This document shows, one piece after another, positions 1-7,003 of a DNA stretch of 8,852 nt. Both the position numbers and the translations under genes were made by a program. The notes beneath the pieces are model-generated. The model worked only from the letters and a program-made list of their open reading frames with translations, did no database searches and was not told the origin of the DNA. The stretch is from Paracoccaceae bacterium (GTDB lineage Bacteria; Pseudomonadota; Alphaproteobacteria; Rhodobacterales; Rhodobacteraceae), in assembly GCA_023260935.1 (NCBI GenBank), contig JALQTL010000292.1, forward strand, positions 1-8,852. Reading direction: 5' to 3'. The first letter of the stretch is position 1, and each line of letters starts with the position of its first letter.

Positions 1-37
1 GAAACCGCGCCCCCAAAGATCACAGCCTGCCCGCCGA

Positions 38-2443
38 TCAATGCGCCGTGGCGGCTGGCGGATCGACCGCCATCTTGCGGGCGGCGGCGGCAGCCTCTTC
101 GGCCGCCTCGTCCCACTCGATCGCCTCGGGCTGACGCACCAGCGCGTGCTGCAACACTTCGCGCACATGCGACACCGGAATGATCTTCAGCCCTTCCTTC
201 ACATTATCGGGAATCTCGGCCAGATCCTTTTCGTTTTCCTGCGGGATCAACACGGTCTTGATGCCCCCCCGCAAGGCAGCCAGAAGCTTTTCCTTCAAGC
301 CCCCGATCGCCAGCGCATTGCCCCGCAGCGTCACCTCACCCGTCATCGCCACATCCTTGCGGACCGGAATGCCGGTGATGACCGAAACGATCGACGTGAC
401 CATGGCAAGCCCGGCACTGGGGCCATCCTTCGGCGTGGCACCTTCGGGAACGTGGACGTGAATATCCATCGTTTCGAACTTCGGCGGCTTGACCCCAAGC
501 TGCGGCGAAACCGAGCGGACATAGCTGGAGGCCGCGTCGATCGATTCCTTCATTACATCGCCCAACTTGCCGGTGGTCTTCATCCGCCCCTTCCCGGGCA
601 GCTTCAGCGCCTCGATCTGCAACAGATCGCCGCCCACCGATGTCCAGGCCAGACCGGTCACGACACCGACCTGATCTTCCTTTTCCGCAAGCCCGTAGCG
701 ATGCCGCTGCACGCCAAGGTATTCTTCCACCTTGGCAGGGTCGACCGTGACCGACTTGGCCTTGCCCTTCAGGATATCCGTCACCGCCTTGCGGGCCAGC
801 TTGGCAATCTCGCGTTCCAGATTCCGCACACCGGCTTCACGGGTGTAATAGCGGATGGTATGGGTCAGCGCCTCGTCGGTGACGGTGAATTCACCCTTGC
901 GCAAGCCATTCGCCTCGATCTGCTTGGGCAGCAGGTGCTTTTTCGCGATCTCGCGCTTTTCATCCTCGGTGTAGCCAGACAGCGGGATGATCTCCATGCG
1001 ATCCATCAGGGGGCCCGGCATGTTGTAGCTGTTGGCTGTGGTGATGAACATCACATTCGACAGATCATACTCCACCTCAAGGTAGTGATCGACGAAGGTG
1101 GAGTTCTGTTCAGGGTCCAGCACCTCCAGCAGGGCGCTTGCCGGGTCGCCCCGGAAATCCTGCCCCATCTTGTCGATCTCCTCCAGAAGGATCAGCGGGT
1201 TGGTCGTCTTGGCCTTCTTCAAGGACTGGATGATCTTGCCCGGCATCGACCCGATATAGGTCCGACGGTGGCCGCGAATCTCGGATTCGTCGCGCACGCC
1301 GCCCAGGCTGATGCGGATGAACTCGCGCCCCGTGGCCTTGGCCACCGACCGCCCAAGCGAAGTTTTCCCCACGCCCGGAGGACCGACAAGGCACAGGATC
1401 GGCCCCTTCAGCTTGGCCGACCGCGCCTGCACGGCCAGATATTCGACAATGCGTTCCTTCACCTTCACCAGCCCGTGGTGATCGGCATCCAGAATTGTCT
1501 GCGCGCGACCCAGATCCTTCTTGACCTTGGACCGTACCCCCCAAGGCACGCCCAGAAGCCAGTCAAGATAGTTGCGCACCACCGTTGCCTCGGCGCTCAT
1601 CGGGCTCATCGACTTCAGCTTCTTCAGCTCGGCCTCAGCCTTTTCGCGGGCCTCTTTCGAAAGCTTGGTGCGGGCAATGCGGTCTTCGAGCTCGGTCAGC
1701 TCGTTCTGGCCATCCTCGCCATCCCCCAGCTCACGCTGGATCGCCTTCATCTGTTCGTTCAGGTAATATTCGCGCTGCGTCTTTTCCATCTGGCTCTTGA
1801 CGCGGCTCTTGATCTTCTTTTCCACCTGCAGAACGCTCATCTCGCCCTGCATGTGGCCGTAAACCTTTTCCAGACGCTCGGATACATCAAGCGTTTCCAG
1901 AAGCGCCTGCTTCTGCGCCACCTCGATGCCCAGATGGCCGGCCACCAGATCGGCAAGCCGGTCAGGTTCGCGCGCATCGGCCACGGCCGACAGCGCCTCT
2001 TCGGGGATGTTCTTCTTCACCTTGGCGTATTTCTCGAACTCGTCCGCCACGGCGCGCAACATCGCCTCGACCGCGGCCTTGTCACCGGGCTGTTCAGACA
2101 GGGCCACAGCACGGGCTTCGAAATAGCCGGGGTTATCAAGGAATTCCGTAACCTTGACGCGCTTCTTGCCTTCGACCAGCACCTTGACGGTGCCATCGGG
2201 CAGCTTCAGAAGTTGCAGCACATTGGCCAGCACGCCCACACGGTAGATGCCATCGGTTTCGGGATCATCCACCGACGGGTCGATCTGGCTGGAAAGCAGG
2301 ATCTGACGGTCATCCTGCATCACCTCTTCCAGCGCCCGCACGGATTTCTCGCGCCCTACGAAAAGCGGCACGATCATATGCGGGAACACCACGATGTCGC
2401 GCAGCGGCAACACCGGATAGCTGGGGGAAAGCGTTTCGCTCAT
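38..2443 (-). CDS. lon: ATP-dependent endopeptidase La (Lon protease)
   Basis: Cytosolic AAA+ serine protease that unfolds and degrades misfolded and short-lived regulatory proteins. The product has 801 residues, close to the usual length. The N-terminal substrate-binding domain begins with the typical SYPVLPLRDIVVFPHM. A coiled-coil region spans about 205-290 (KSQMEKTQREYYLNEQMKAI). Walker A, GPPGVGKTS, is at about 354-362. Walker B reads LILLEEIDKM, with Glu421-Glu422 where the family has Asp-Glu. Sensor 1 (TTANS) and the arginine finger (MDRMEII) are present. The proteolytic Ser676 lies in PKDGPSAG and pairs with Lys719 in GGLKEKLL. The tail is alanine-rich. I chose the ATG at 2443 over in-frame ATGs at 2494 and 2485 because AGAAAGGA lies just upstream and family members start MSE...LPLRD. 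A promoter-like sequence lies about 70 bp upstream. The identification is secure. Confidence 0.97.
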   Translation of the reverse strand: MSETLSPSYPVLPLRDIVVFPHMIVPLFVGREKSVRALEEVMQDDRQILLSSQIDPSVDDPETDGIYRVGVLANVLQLLKLPDGTVKVLVEGKKRVKVTEFLDNPGYFEARAVALSEQPGDKAAVEAMLRAVADEFEKYAKVKKNIPEEALSAVADAREPDRLADLVAGHLGIEVAQKQALLETLDVSERLEKVYGHMQGEMSVLQVEKKIKSRVKSQMEKTQREYYLNEQMKAIQRELGDGEDGQNELTELEDRIARTKLSKEAREKAEAELKKLKSMSPMSAEATVVRNYLDWLLGVPWGVRSKVKKDLGRAQTILDADHHGLVKVKERIVEYLAVQARSAKLKGPILCLVGPPGVGKTSLGRSVAKATGREFIRISLGGVRDESEIRGHRRTYIGSMPGKIIQSLKKAKTTNPLILLEEIDKMGQDFRGDPASALLEVLDPEQNSTFVDHYLEVEYDLSNVMFITTANSYNMPGPLMDRMEIIPLSGYTEDEKREIAKKHLLPKQIEANGLRKGEFTVTDEALTHTIRYYTREAGVRNLEREIAKLARKAVTDILKGKAKSVTVDPAKVEEYLGVQRHRYGLAEKEDQVGVVTGLAWTSVGGDLLQIEALKLPGKGRMKTTGKLGDVMKESIDAASSYVRSVSPQLGVKPPKFETMDIHVHVPEGATPKDGPSAGLAMVTSIVSVITGIPVRKDVAMTGEVTLRGNALAIGGLKEKLLAALRGGIKTVLIPQENEKDLAEIPDNVKEGLKIIPVSHVREVLQHALVRQPEAIEWDEAAEEAAAAARKMAVDPPAATAH

Positions 2444-2515
2444 TCGCGTATCCTTTCTCGGCAGGAAGGCCACGGCCCCGGTCATCGGCAGCATCCAGCC
2501 TTCCCCTGTTCGGCC

Positions 2516-2543
2516 CCTATATCTGGGGGGCGTGCAGGGTCAA
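2516..2543 (-). promoter_or_regulatory. Putative lon promoter, possibly heat-shock type
   Basis: Read on the minus strand, a -35-like TTGACC (2538-2543) is followed by a 16-nt C-rich spacer and a -10-like TATAGG (2516-2521). Transcription would start near 2508 and give a leader of about 65 nt before the lon ATG. The -35 extends to CTTGACC and the -10 is preceded by a run of C. This recalls sigma-32 promoters (CTTG...CCCCAT-T) but does not match them cleanly. Lon is a heat-shock gene in many bacteria, so either reading is possible. Confidence 0.45.
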
Positions 2544-2642
2544 GTCAACCAGCCCGACCGGCGCGCAACATTCGCCATCCCCATATTGTGAACCCGCTGG
2601 CTGGGCGGAACAAGGGCGGAAATCCGGCAGCCTTGCGCGGCA

Positions 2643-3284
2643 TCAATCCTGCGCAAAGCCCGAGTCGGGCAAAACATCCTGCATCCCGGCCGAATCCGTA
2701 CCAGACTGGGTGGCCGCAATCGCGTGATCGATACGTCCGCCGCAGGCAGGGCAAAGCGTGAAGGCCACGTCCGAAGGATGATCCGGGCCCAGTTCCACCG
2801 GATCGACCCAGTCGCTTCCCACGCTGACCGAACAGCACATGGAGCATTTCAGCGCGTCCGCCGTGGGATCGAAGCGCCAGGGGACCAGCGGCACGGGAAT
2901 CATCTCGGCATCGCGCAGATCATGCACCATCAGCGCCCGCCCATCCTTCATGGGCTGGATGGTCATGCGGAAGCGGCGGATTTCGGCTGGGGAATCGCAG
3001 CGGTATTCGAATTTCAGCAGGCGCTGAAGATCCAGCACCGCGCGCACCATATCGGCCACCGCATCGGCTGTGCGCACATCGGTGATATGGGCCGTCAGGG
3101 GGGTAGACAGCACCGAGTTGGCTATACAGGCCGCCCCCCCGTTACTGAGGGCGAAGTCGTCCCAGTCGCCACCCACCCAAAGCAGGCGAAGCGACGAGTC
3201 GACGACGCAGAAATTTTGCTGAAACTTCAAGCTTCTCGTCCGTTGATCCAAGGCGCCGAAGCGGACGTTAGCAGGTTCCTGCAA
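2643..3284 (-). CDS. PAS-like protein with C-terminal CxxCC / CPxC cysteine cluster
   Basis: I do not recognise a named gene. The reading frame gives up to 213 residues. Residues about 25-125 look like a small sensor domain: FCVVDSSLRLLWVGGDWDDF, then LSNGG, then YRCDSPAEIRRFRMTI. This resembles PAS-like bacterial proteins of the 'W..FA..NG ... F.CD.P..RR' type; the match is from memory of the pattern. The C-terminal part has CSMCC (Cys147, 150, 151) and CPAC (Cys178, 181), a spacing that fits a zinc or metal site and is often found at the end of that type of protein. There is no signal peptide or membrane segment, so it is probably cytosolic. No ATG or GTG start fits: the frame opens at TTG 3284, with other TTG codons at 3251 and 3230, and none has a strong Shine-Dalgarno. 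It ends about 100 bp before the lon promoter. The function is unknown; a redox or ligand sensor is possible. Confidence 0.7.
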   Translation of the reverse strand: MQEPANVRFGALDQRTRSLKFQQNFCVVDSSLRLLWVGGDWDDFALSNGGAACIANSVLSTPLTAHITDVRTADAVADMVRAVLDLQRLLKFEYRCDSPAEIRRFRMTIQPMKDGRALMVHDLRDAEMIPVPLVPWRFDPTADALKCSMCCSVSVGSDWVDPVELGPDHPSDVAFTLCPACGGRIDHAIAATQSGTDSAGMQDVLPDSGFAQD

Positions 3285-3358
3285 AAAGTTCCCGCAGAAG
3301 TTTACAGCTTTTCGCGCGAAATTCGGTGCCGTGGCAGCTCAGCATACCTTTTTGCAGG
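3278..3358. repeat. 11-bp perfect inverted repeat flanking the PAS-like gene start
   Basis: CCTGCAAAAAG at 3278-3288 is the exact reverse complement of CTTTTTGCAGG at 3348-3358, with 59 nt between the arms. The left arm contains the TTG taken as the possible start of the PAS-like gene. The right arm lies inside the spacer of the putative promoter. A second symmetry, the 12-bp palindrome TTTCGCGCGAAA, lies between the arms at 3310-3321. The whole stretch from about 3285 to 3430 is AT-rich compared with the rest of the window. The arms could be paired binding sites or a long-range stem; the sequence alone does not decide. Confidence 0.5.
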
Positions 3359-3368
3359 CGGAATCCAA
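3341..3368 (-). promoter_or_regulatory. Putative promoter of the PAS-like gene
   Basis: On the minus strand, TTGGAT (3363-3368) and TATGCT (3341-3346) are separated by 16 nt, a fair sigma-70-like match in an AT-rich stretch. Transcription would begin near 3334 and leave a leader of about 50 nt containing the palindrome TTTCGCGCGAAA. This rests on motif likeness alone. Confidence 0.3.
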
Positions 3369-3505
3369 AGGAATCTCCGAATCTCGGCAAAAGTGTAAAT
3401 CAAATAATCGAATTTTCGCAGATATCGTTGGGCTGCCCGGCGTCGCATCGCCTCAGGCCGCTTTTCACGGCCCGCCCCCGAAGGCCTTGACTGATGTTCG
3501 TTTCC

Positions 3506-3528
3506 ACCGGAAGCGTGCCGCGCCCGGT
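3506..3528 (-). terminator. Weak hairpin just after tgt
   Basis: ACCGG at 3506-3510 pairs with CCGGT at 3524-3528, with a further GCG/CGC pairing inside. It begins about 15 nt past the tgt stop codon. No T-run follows in the tgt direction, so it is at best a weak or factor-dependent end. A second short hairpin, GGCCG-N7-CGGCC, lies at 3456-3472. The rest of the 3285-3542 gap shows no gene I can support. Confidence 0.2.
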
Positions 3529-3542
3529 GCCCTGTCCCAAGC

Positions 3543-4673
3543 CTAAAGCGGTTCGATGTCACCTTCGGCACGGGCCGCGTGGAACGCCGCGACAAAATCT
3601 GCCAGCCGCCCCGCGGCAATCGCCTCGCGCAGGCCCTGCATAAGCTCCTGATAATAATGCAGGTTGTGCCATGTCAGCAGCATGCCCGAGATCATCTCTT
3701 GCGCGCGGAACACATGGTGAAGATAGGCCCGGCTATAGCTGCGGCAGGCAGGGCAAGTGCAGTTTTCGTCCAGCGGGCGCGGATCATCCATGTGACGGGC
3801 GTTCTTGATGTTGACCTGACCGCGACGGGTCCAGGCCTGTCCGGTGCGGCCTGACCGGCTGGGCAGAACGCAATCCATCATGTCGATCCCGCGTTCGACA
3901 GCGCCCACGATGTCATCCGGCTTGCCCACGCCCATAAGATAGCGCGGCTTGTCGGCGGGCAGGAACCCCGGCGCATAGTCCAGCACACTGAACATCGCCT
4001 CTTGCCCTTCGCCCACTGCAAGGCCACCGACGGCATAGCCGTCAAAACCGATGGCCGTCAGCGCCTTGGCGCTTTCCTCACGCAGATCACGCGTGACGCC
4101 ACCCTGCATGATGCCAAACAGGGCATGACCCGGCCTGTCGCCAAAGGCATCGCGCGACCGCTGGGCCCAACGCATCGACAGGGCCATGGATTTTGCCACC
4201 TCGGCCTCGGTCGCGGGCAGGGCCGGGCATTCGTCAAAACACATCACGATGTCCGAACCGAGAAGCTTTTGAATCTCCATGCTGCGCTCGGGGCTCAGCA
4301 TGTGCTTAGACCCGTCGATATGGCTGGAAAAGCGCACGCCCTCTTCGGTCAGCTTGCGCAAGGATGCCAGAGACATGACCTGAAACCCGCCGGAATCGGT
4401 CAGGATCGGACGGTCCCAGTTCATGAACTTGTGCAGGCCGCCCAGCCGGGCGATGCGTTCCGCCGTCGGCCGCAACATCAGGTGATAGGTATTGCCCAGA
4501 AGAATATCGGCGCCTGTCGCACGCACGCTTTCGGGCAGCATCGCCTTTACCGTGGCGGCCGTGCCCACGGGCATGAAGGCGGGGGTACGGATATCGCCGC
4601 GCGGGGTGTGGATCACCCCCGTCCGCGCCGCCCCGTCGGTTGCCTTCAGATCAAACCCGAATCCGCTTGCCAT
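3543..4673 (-). CDS. tgt: Queuine tRNA-ribosyltransferase (tRNA-guanine transglycosylase)
   Basis: Exchanges the anticodon wobble guanine (position 34) of Asp, Asn, His and Tyr tRNAs for the queuosine precursor preQ1. The product has 376 residues, the normal bacterial length. The TIM-barrel enzyme shows TDSGGFQ with the general-base Asp93, the GNTYHL motif at 60-65, and GIDMMDCVLP with the nucleophile Asp267. The zinc site Cys305, Cys307, Cys310 (CTCPAC) and His336 (TWHNL) is complete, with the same spacing as the well-studied Zymomonas enzyme. The ATG at 4673 follows a purine-rich AAGGGGCAGGG and gives the usual N-terminus F.L..TDG.AR.G. It lies 84 bp downstream of efp in the same direction, with a terminator-like hairpin between them, so it may have its own transcript or depend on read-through. 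No other queuosine gene is visible in the window. Confidence 0.97.
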   Translation of the reverse strand: MASGFGFDLKATDGAARTGVIHTPRGDIRTPAFMPVGTAATVKAMLPESVRATGADILLGNTYHLMLRPTAERIARLGGLHKFMNWDRPILTDSGGFQVMSLASLRKLTEEGVRFSSHIDGSKHMLSPERSMEIQKLLGSDIVMCFDECPALPATEAEVAKSMALSMRWAQRSRDAFGDRPGHALFGIMQGGVTRDLREESAKALTAIGFDGYAVGGLAVGEGQEAMFSVLDYAPGFLPADKPRYLMGVGKPDDIVGAVERGIDMMDCVLPSRSGRTGQAWTRRGQVNIKNARHMDDPRPLDENCTCPACRSYSRAYLHHVFRAQEMISGMLLTWHNLHYYQELMQGLREAIAAGRLADFVAAFHAARAEGDIEPL

Positions 4674-4708
4674 TGCCCTGCCCCTTGCCGCTGCCTTCCA
4701 AATGAACT

Positions 4709-4732
4709 GGGGGCGGCCACAAGGCCACCCCC
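4709..4732 (-). terminator. Hairpin after efp
   Basis: In the efp direction the RNA reads GGGGGUGGCC-UUGU-GGCCGCCCCC, a 10-bp stem with one G-U wobble and a four-base loop, starting about 25 nt past the efp stop. The wobble pairs only in minus-strand RNA; on the plus strand it would be a C-A mismatch, which supports this direction. Only scattered T residues follow (AGTTCATTT), so termination may be partial and some transcripts may continue into tgt. Confidence 0.6.
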
Positions 4733-4757
4733 AAAGCCATTGCCCGGTCTGAAAAGA

Positions 4758-5327
4758 TCAGTCCTTGGCGCGTTCGACGTAGGAATTGTCTTCGGTGTTG
4801 ATGATGATCCGGGTGCCCGCCCCGATATGCGGCGGCACCATTACGCGCAGGCCCGAATCCGTCATTGCGGGCTTGTAGGAGGAAGAGGCCGTCTGCCCCT
4901 TCACCACCGGCTCCGTCTCGGTGATCTCGACCGTGATCTTTTGCGGGAATTCGATGGCCAGCGGCACGCCTTCATGCGTCTTCAGCCAGCAGGTCATGCC
5001 CTCTTGCAGGTAAACCTTGCCATCACCGATCACATCTTCCGGAACGGCGATCTGTTCATAGGTCTCCGGCTCCATGAAGTGATAGCCTTCACCATCGCTG
5101 TACAGATAGTTGTAGGCGCGTTCGTCCACATTGGCCTTTTCCACCTGTTCGGTGGTACGCCAGCGTTCCGACACCTTCACGCCATCGACGATGCGGCGCA
5201 TGTCTACCTGGGTGACGGGAGTGCCCTTGCCGGGATGGATGTTCTGAGCGGTAAGAACCGCATAAAGCCTGCCGTCCATTTCGACGACATTGCCCTTGCG
5301 CAGCGACGAGGCGATGACTTTGACCAT
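4758..5327 (-). CDS. efp: Elongation factor P
   Basis: Translation factor that binds between the ribosomal P and E sites and relieves stalling at consecutive prolines. The 189 residues match the family length and its three beta-barrel domains: an N-terminal KOW-like domain (about 1-65), a central OB domain (about 66-130) and a C-terminal OB domain ending in the signature GLRVMVPPHIGAGTRIIINT. The loop HPGKGTPV carries Lys34, the residue that EpmA modifies with beta-lysine in E. coli. The product of the divergent neighbour is that ligase, so modification here is well supported. The ATG at 5327 follows AAGGTC at good spacing. The 123-bp gap to epmA contains a 6-bp stem (GGCGGC/GCCGCC, 5352-5369) in the efp leader region. 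I could not pick a clear promoter for either gene. Confidence 0.97.
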   Translation of the reverse strand: MVKVIASSLRKGNVVEMDGRLYAVLTAQNIHPGKGTPVTQVDMRRIVDGVKVSERWRTTEQVEKANVDERAYNYLYSDGEGYHFMEPETYEQIAVPEDVIGDGKVYLQEGMTCWLKTHEGVPLAIEFPQKITVEITETEPVVKGQTASSSYKPAMTDSGLRVMVPPHIGAGTRIIINTEDNSYVERAKD

Positions 5328-5351
5328 TGTTGACCTTGCAGTTTCTGGGAA

Positions 5352-5369
5352 GGCGGCTTAAGCGCCGCC
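5352..5369. other. Hairpin in the efp-epmA divergent gap
   Basis: GGCGGC-TTAAGC-GCCGCC forms a 6-bp GC-only stem with a six-base loop, about 25 bp upstream of the efp start. It would probably lie in the efp mRNA leader. It could affect translation initiation or be incidental in GC-rich DNA. Confidence 0.25.
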
Positions 5370-5450
5370 CGTGATTGGCCCCGCGCCTAGCGCATCCCGG
5401 CGCGAATTTCCACCCCTATTGAACGCTCCTTGTTGCAAAGGCCCCGCCCG

Positions 5451-6491
5451 ATGCCCGCAGATACGCCCTTCTGGTCCCGTCTTCGCCACGCCGACCGCCG
5501 GCCGCTGCTGATGGCGCGGGCGAGGATTCAAGGTGCGATCCGTGCCTGGCTGGCCGCGCGCGACTTTACCGAGGTGGACCCGGCCGCCCTTCAGATCAGC
5601 CCGGGAAACGAGGCGCATCTGCACGGCTTTGCCACAACCGCCATCGGCAATGACGGCCAACCCCGACAGATGTATCTGCACACCAGCCCCGAATTTGCGA
5701 TGAAAAAGCTGCTGGCGGCGGGAGAGACGCGGATTCACGCCTTTGCCCATGTCTGGCGCAACCGCGAAAGGGGCGCCCTGCACAGCCCGGAATTCACGAT
5801 GCTGGAATGGTATCGCGTGGGCGAGGATTACACGGTTTTGATGGAAGATTGCGCCGCCTTTCTGGGGCTGGCGGCCCGGGCGGCGGGGGGTGACACCTTT
5901 CGCTTCCGTGACGCCACCTGCGACCCCTTCGCCCCGCCCGAACGGCTTTCGCTGACCGATGCCTTCCAGCGCCATGCCGGGATCGACCTGCTGGCCACCC
6001 TTGGCCCGGATGGCACACCTTCGGCCCCTGCCCTTGCCGCCGGCATGGACCGTGCCGGCATCCGCCATGCGCCCGATGACACATGGTCTGACATGCTCAG
6101 CCGCGTGCTGGTGGAAAAGGTGGAGCCGCATCTGGGCCATGGCCGCCCGACCATCCTTGACCGCTATCCCGTGGCCGAGGCGGCACTTGCGCGCCCCTGC
6201 CCCGATGATCCGCGCGTGGCCGAAAGGTTCGAACTTTATGCCTGCGGCGTGGAGCTGGCCAACGGCTTTGGCGAATTGACCAACCCCGCCGAACAGCGCC
6301 GCCGCTTTGCCGCCGAGATGGATGAAAAACAGCGCGTCTACGGCGAACGCTATCCTCTGGACGAGGATTTTCTGGCAGCCCTTGAGCAGATGCCCCCCGC
6401 AAGCGGCATCGCCCTTGGCTTCGACCGTCTGGTGATGCTGGCCACCGGTGCCCCCCGCATCGACGATGTGATCTGGACCCCGATCGCCTGA
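5451..6491 (+). CDS. epmA: EF-P--(R)-beta-lysine ligase
   Basis: A paralogue of the class II lysyl-tRNA synthetase catalytic core. It activates (R)-beta-lysine with ATP and transfers it to Lys34 of EF-P instead of a tRNA. The product has 346 residues and lacks the N-terminal anticodon-binding domain of LysRS, as expected for EpmA/GenX/PoxA. Motif 2 is visible as WRNRERG...HSPEFTMLEWYR (about 102-122). ELANGFGELTN lies at about 268-278, and motif 3 is SGIALGFDRLVML near 318-330. LHTSPEFAMKKLL at about 76-88 is also typical. I chose the ATG at 5451 because AAAGG precedes it by 9 nt; an in-frame TTG at 5430 would add seven residues and has no better signal. It is divergent from its substrate gene efp. 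It converges on the UPF0303 gene with only 19 bp between stop codons and no convincing terminator. Confidence 0.94.
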   Translation: MPADTPFWSRLRHADRRPLLMARARIQGAIRAWLAARDFTEVDPAALQISPGNEAHLHGFATTAIGNDGQPRQMYLHTSPEFAMKKLLAAGETRIHAFAHVWRNRERGALHSPEFTMLEWYRVGEDYTVLMEDCAAFLGLAARAAGGDTFRFRDATCDPFAPPERLSLTDAFQRHAGIDLLATLGPDGTPSAPALAAGMDRAGIRHAPDDTWSDMLSRVLVEKVEPHLGHGRPTILDRYPVAEAALARPCPDDPRVAERFELYACGVELANGFGELTNPAEQRRRFAAEMDEKQRVYGERYPLDEDFLAALEQMPPASGIALGFDRLVMLATGAPRIDDVIWTPIA

Positions 6492-6510
6492 CCATCCGGG
6501 GGGTCGGCGG

Positions 6511-6978
6511 TCACGGACCTTGAAGGACGGCCCGGATGCCTCGCACGGCAAGGCGGTGATCTTCGCGCTGCGGCAGGCCCGAAACGGTGAGGCAGGCCAC
6601 CATGCCCACCCCGGCCACCACAATGGGCACAGCGCCCCCGTTATCGGCATGGGTCTGTGGCGAAAGACCATGCCGGGCAAGGGTTTCGCCCTTTTCCCGG
6701 TTGCGGGTGCCCACCAGAAGCGACGCCTCGTGAAACAGCAGCGCGGTGGCTGATTTCCGGTCGACCCACAGGTCGTTCAACGCGGTCGATCCGGGCAGGG
6801 CCATATGAAAAAGGCAGCGCTGCGCGGTGCGGATATCAATCACCACCGGCAGGTTTTCCGCACGGGCCATATCGGTCAGCACAAGGCCAAGGGTGCGGGC
6901 GGTATCTTCGTCAAAGCGCGCAAAGAGCAGCGTCTTTGCCTCGGCGATCAGGGCGGCGCTGTCGGGCACCTCGGTCAT
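6511..6978 (-). CDS. UPF0303 family protein (GlcG/HbpS-like 'haem-degrading' domain)
   Basis: A 155-residue protein of the PF03928 (GlcG/PduO C-terminal/HbpS) superfamily, UPF0303 branch. Hallmarks are PVVIDIR and LFHMALPGSTALNDLWVDRK (about 44-75), then GGAVPIVV-GVGMV and TVSGLPQREDHRLAV (about 114-145). There is no signal peptide, so it is probably cytosolic. Some superfamily members bind or degrade haem, but the role of the UPF0303 branch is not settled, and 'haem-degrading' should be read as a family name only. The ATG at 6978 has an excellent AGGAGG (6984-6989) at 5-nt spacing; an upstream in-frame ATG at 7020 overlaps the end of rutR and has no such site. It starts 25 bp after the rutR stop, so the two are very likely co-transcribed. 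That suggests a part in pyrimidine breakdown or its control, which is inference. Confidence 0.88.
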   Translation of the reverse strand: MTEVPDSAALIAEAKTLLFARFDEDTARTLGLVLTDMARAENLPVVIDIRTAQRCLFHMALPGSTALNDLWVDRKSATALLFHEASLLVGTRNREKGETLARHGLSPQTHADNGGAVPIVVAGVGMVACLTVSGLPQREDHRLAVRGIRAVLQGP

Positions 6979-7003
6979 CTGTTCCTCCTGCAAGGGGCAT
7001 GGG

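Noticed and set aside
2444..2494. An N-terminal extension of 17 residues for Lon.
   Set aside because: The extension has no family counterpart, and the ATG at 2443 has the better ribosome site and the conserved MSE start.
2633..2656. TTGCGC...GCGCAA hairpin around the stop codon of the PAS-like gene, considered as a terminator.
   Set aside because: It has a short stem with a bulge, the stop codon lies in the loop, and no T-run follows.
41..2761. A 906-codon open frame on the plus strand opposite lon.
   Set aside because: It mirrors lon throughout. GC-rich codon bias leaves few stops on the opposite strand. The translation is rich in H, R, L and Q with no domain I recognise, and the start has no ribosome site.
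3331..3546. Possible small plus-strand gene of 71 codons in the same gap.
   Set aside because: Composition and codon use look non-coding, no family is recognised, and no clear Shine-Dalgarno is seen.
3302..3619. Possible small minus-strand gene between tgt and the PAS-like gene.
   Set aside because: It overlaps the end of tgt in another frame, has no good ribosome site, and its sequence resembles nothing I know.
4002..5333. A 443-codon plus-strand frame across tgt and efp.
   Set aside because: It spans two well-identified minus-strand genes and their intergenic hairpin, and has no recognisable domain.
6492..6510. Possible shared terminator between the convergent epmA and UPF0303 genes.
   Set aside because: Only a 4-bp pairing can be drawn in the 19-bp gap, with no T-run on either side.
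5358..6680. A 440-codon minus-strand frame opposite epmA.
   Set aside because: epmA on the plus strand has clear class II synthetase motifs; the opposite frame is low-complexity and Gly/Arg/His-rich.
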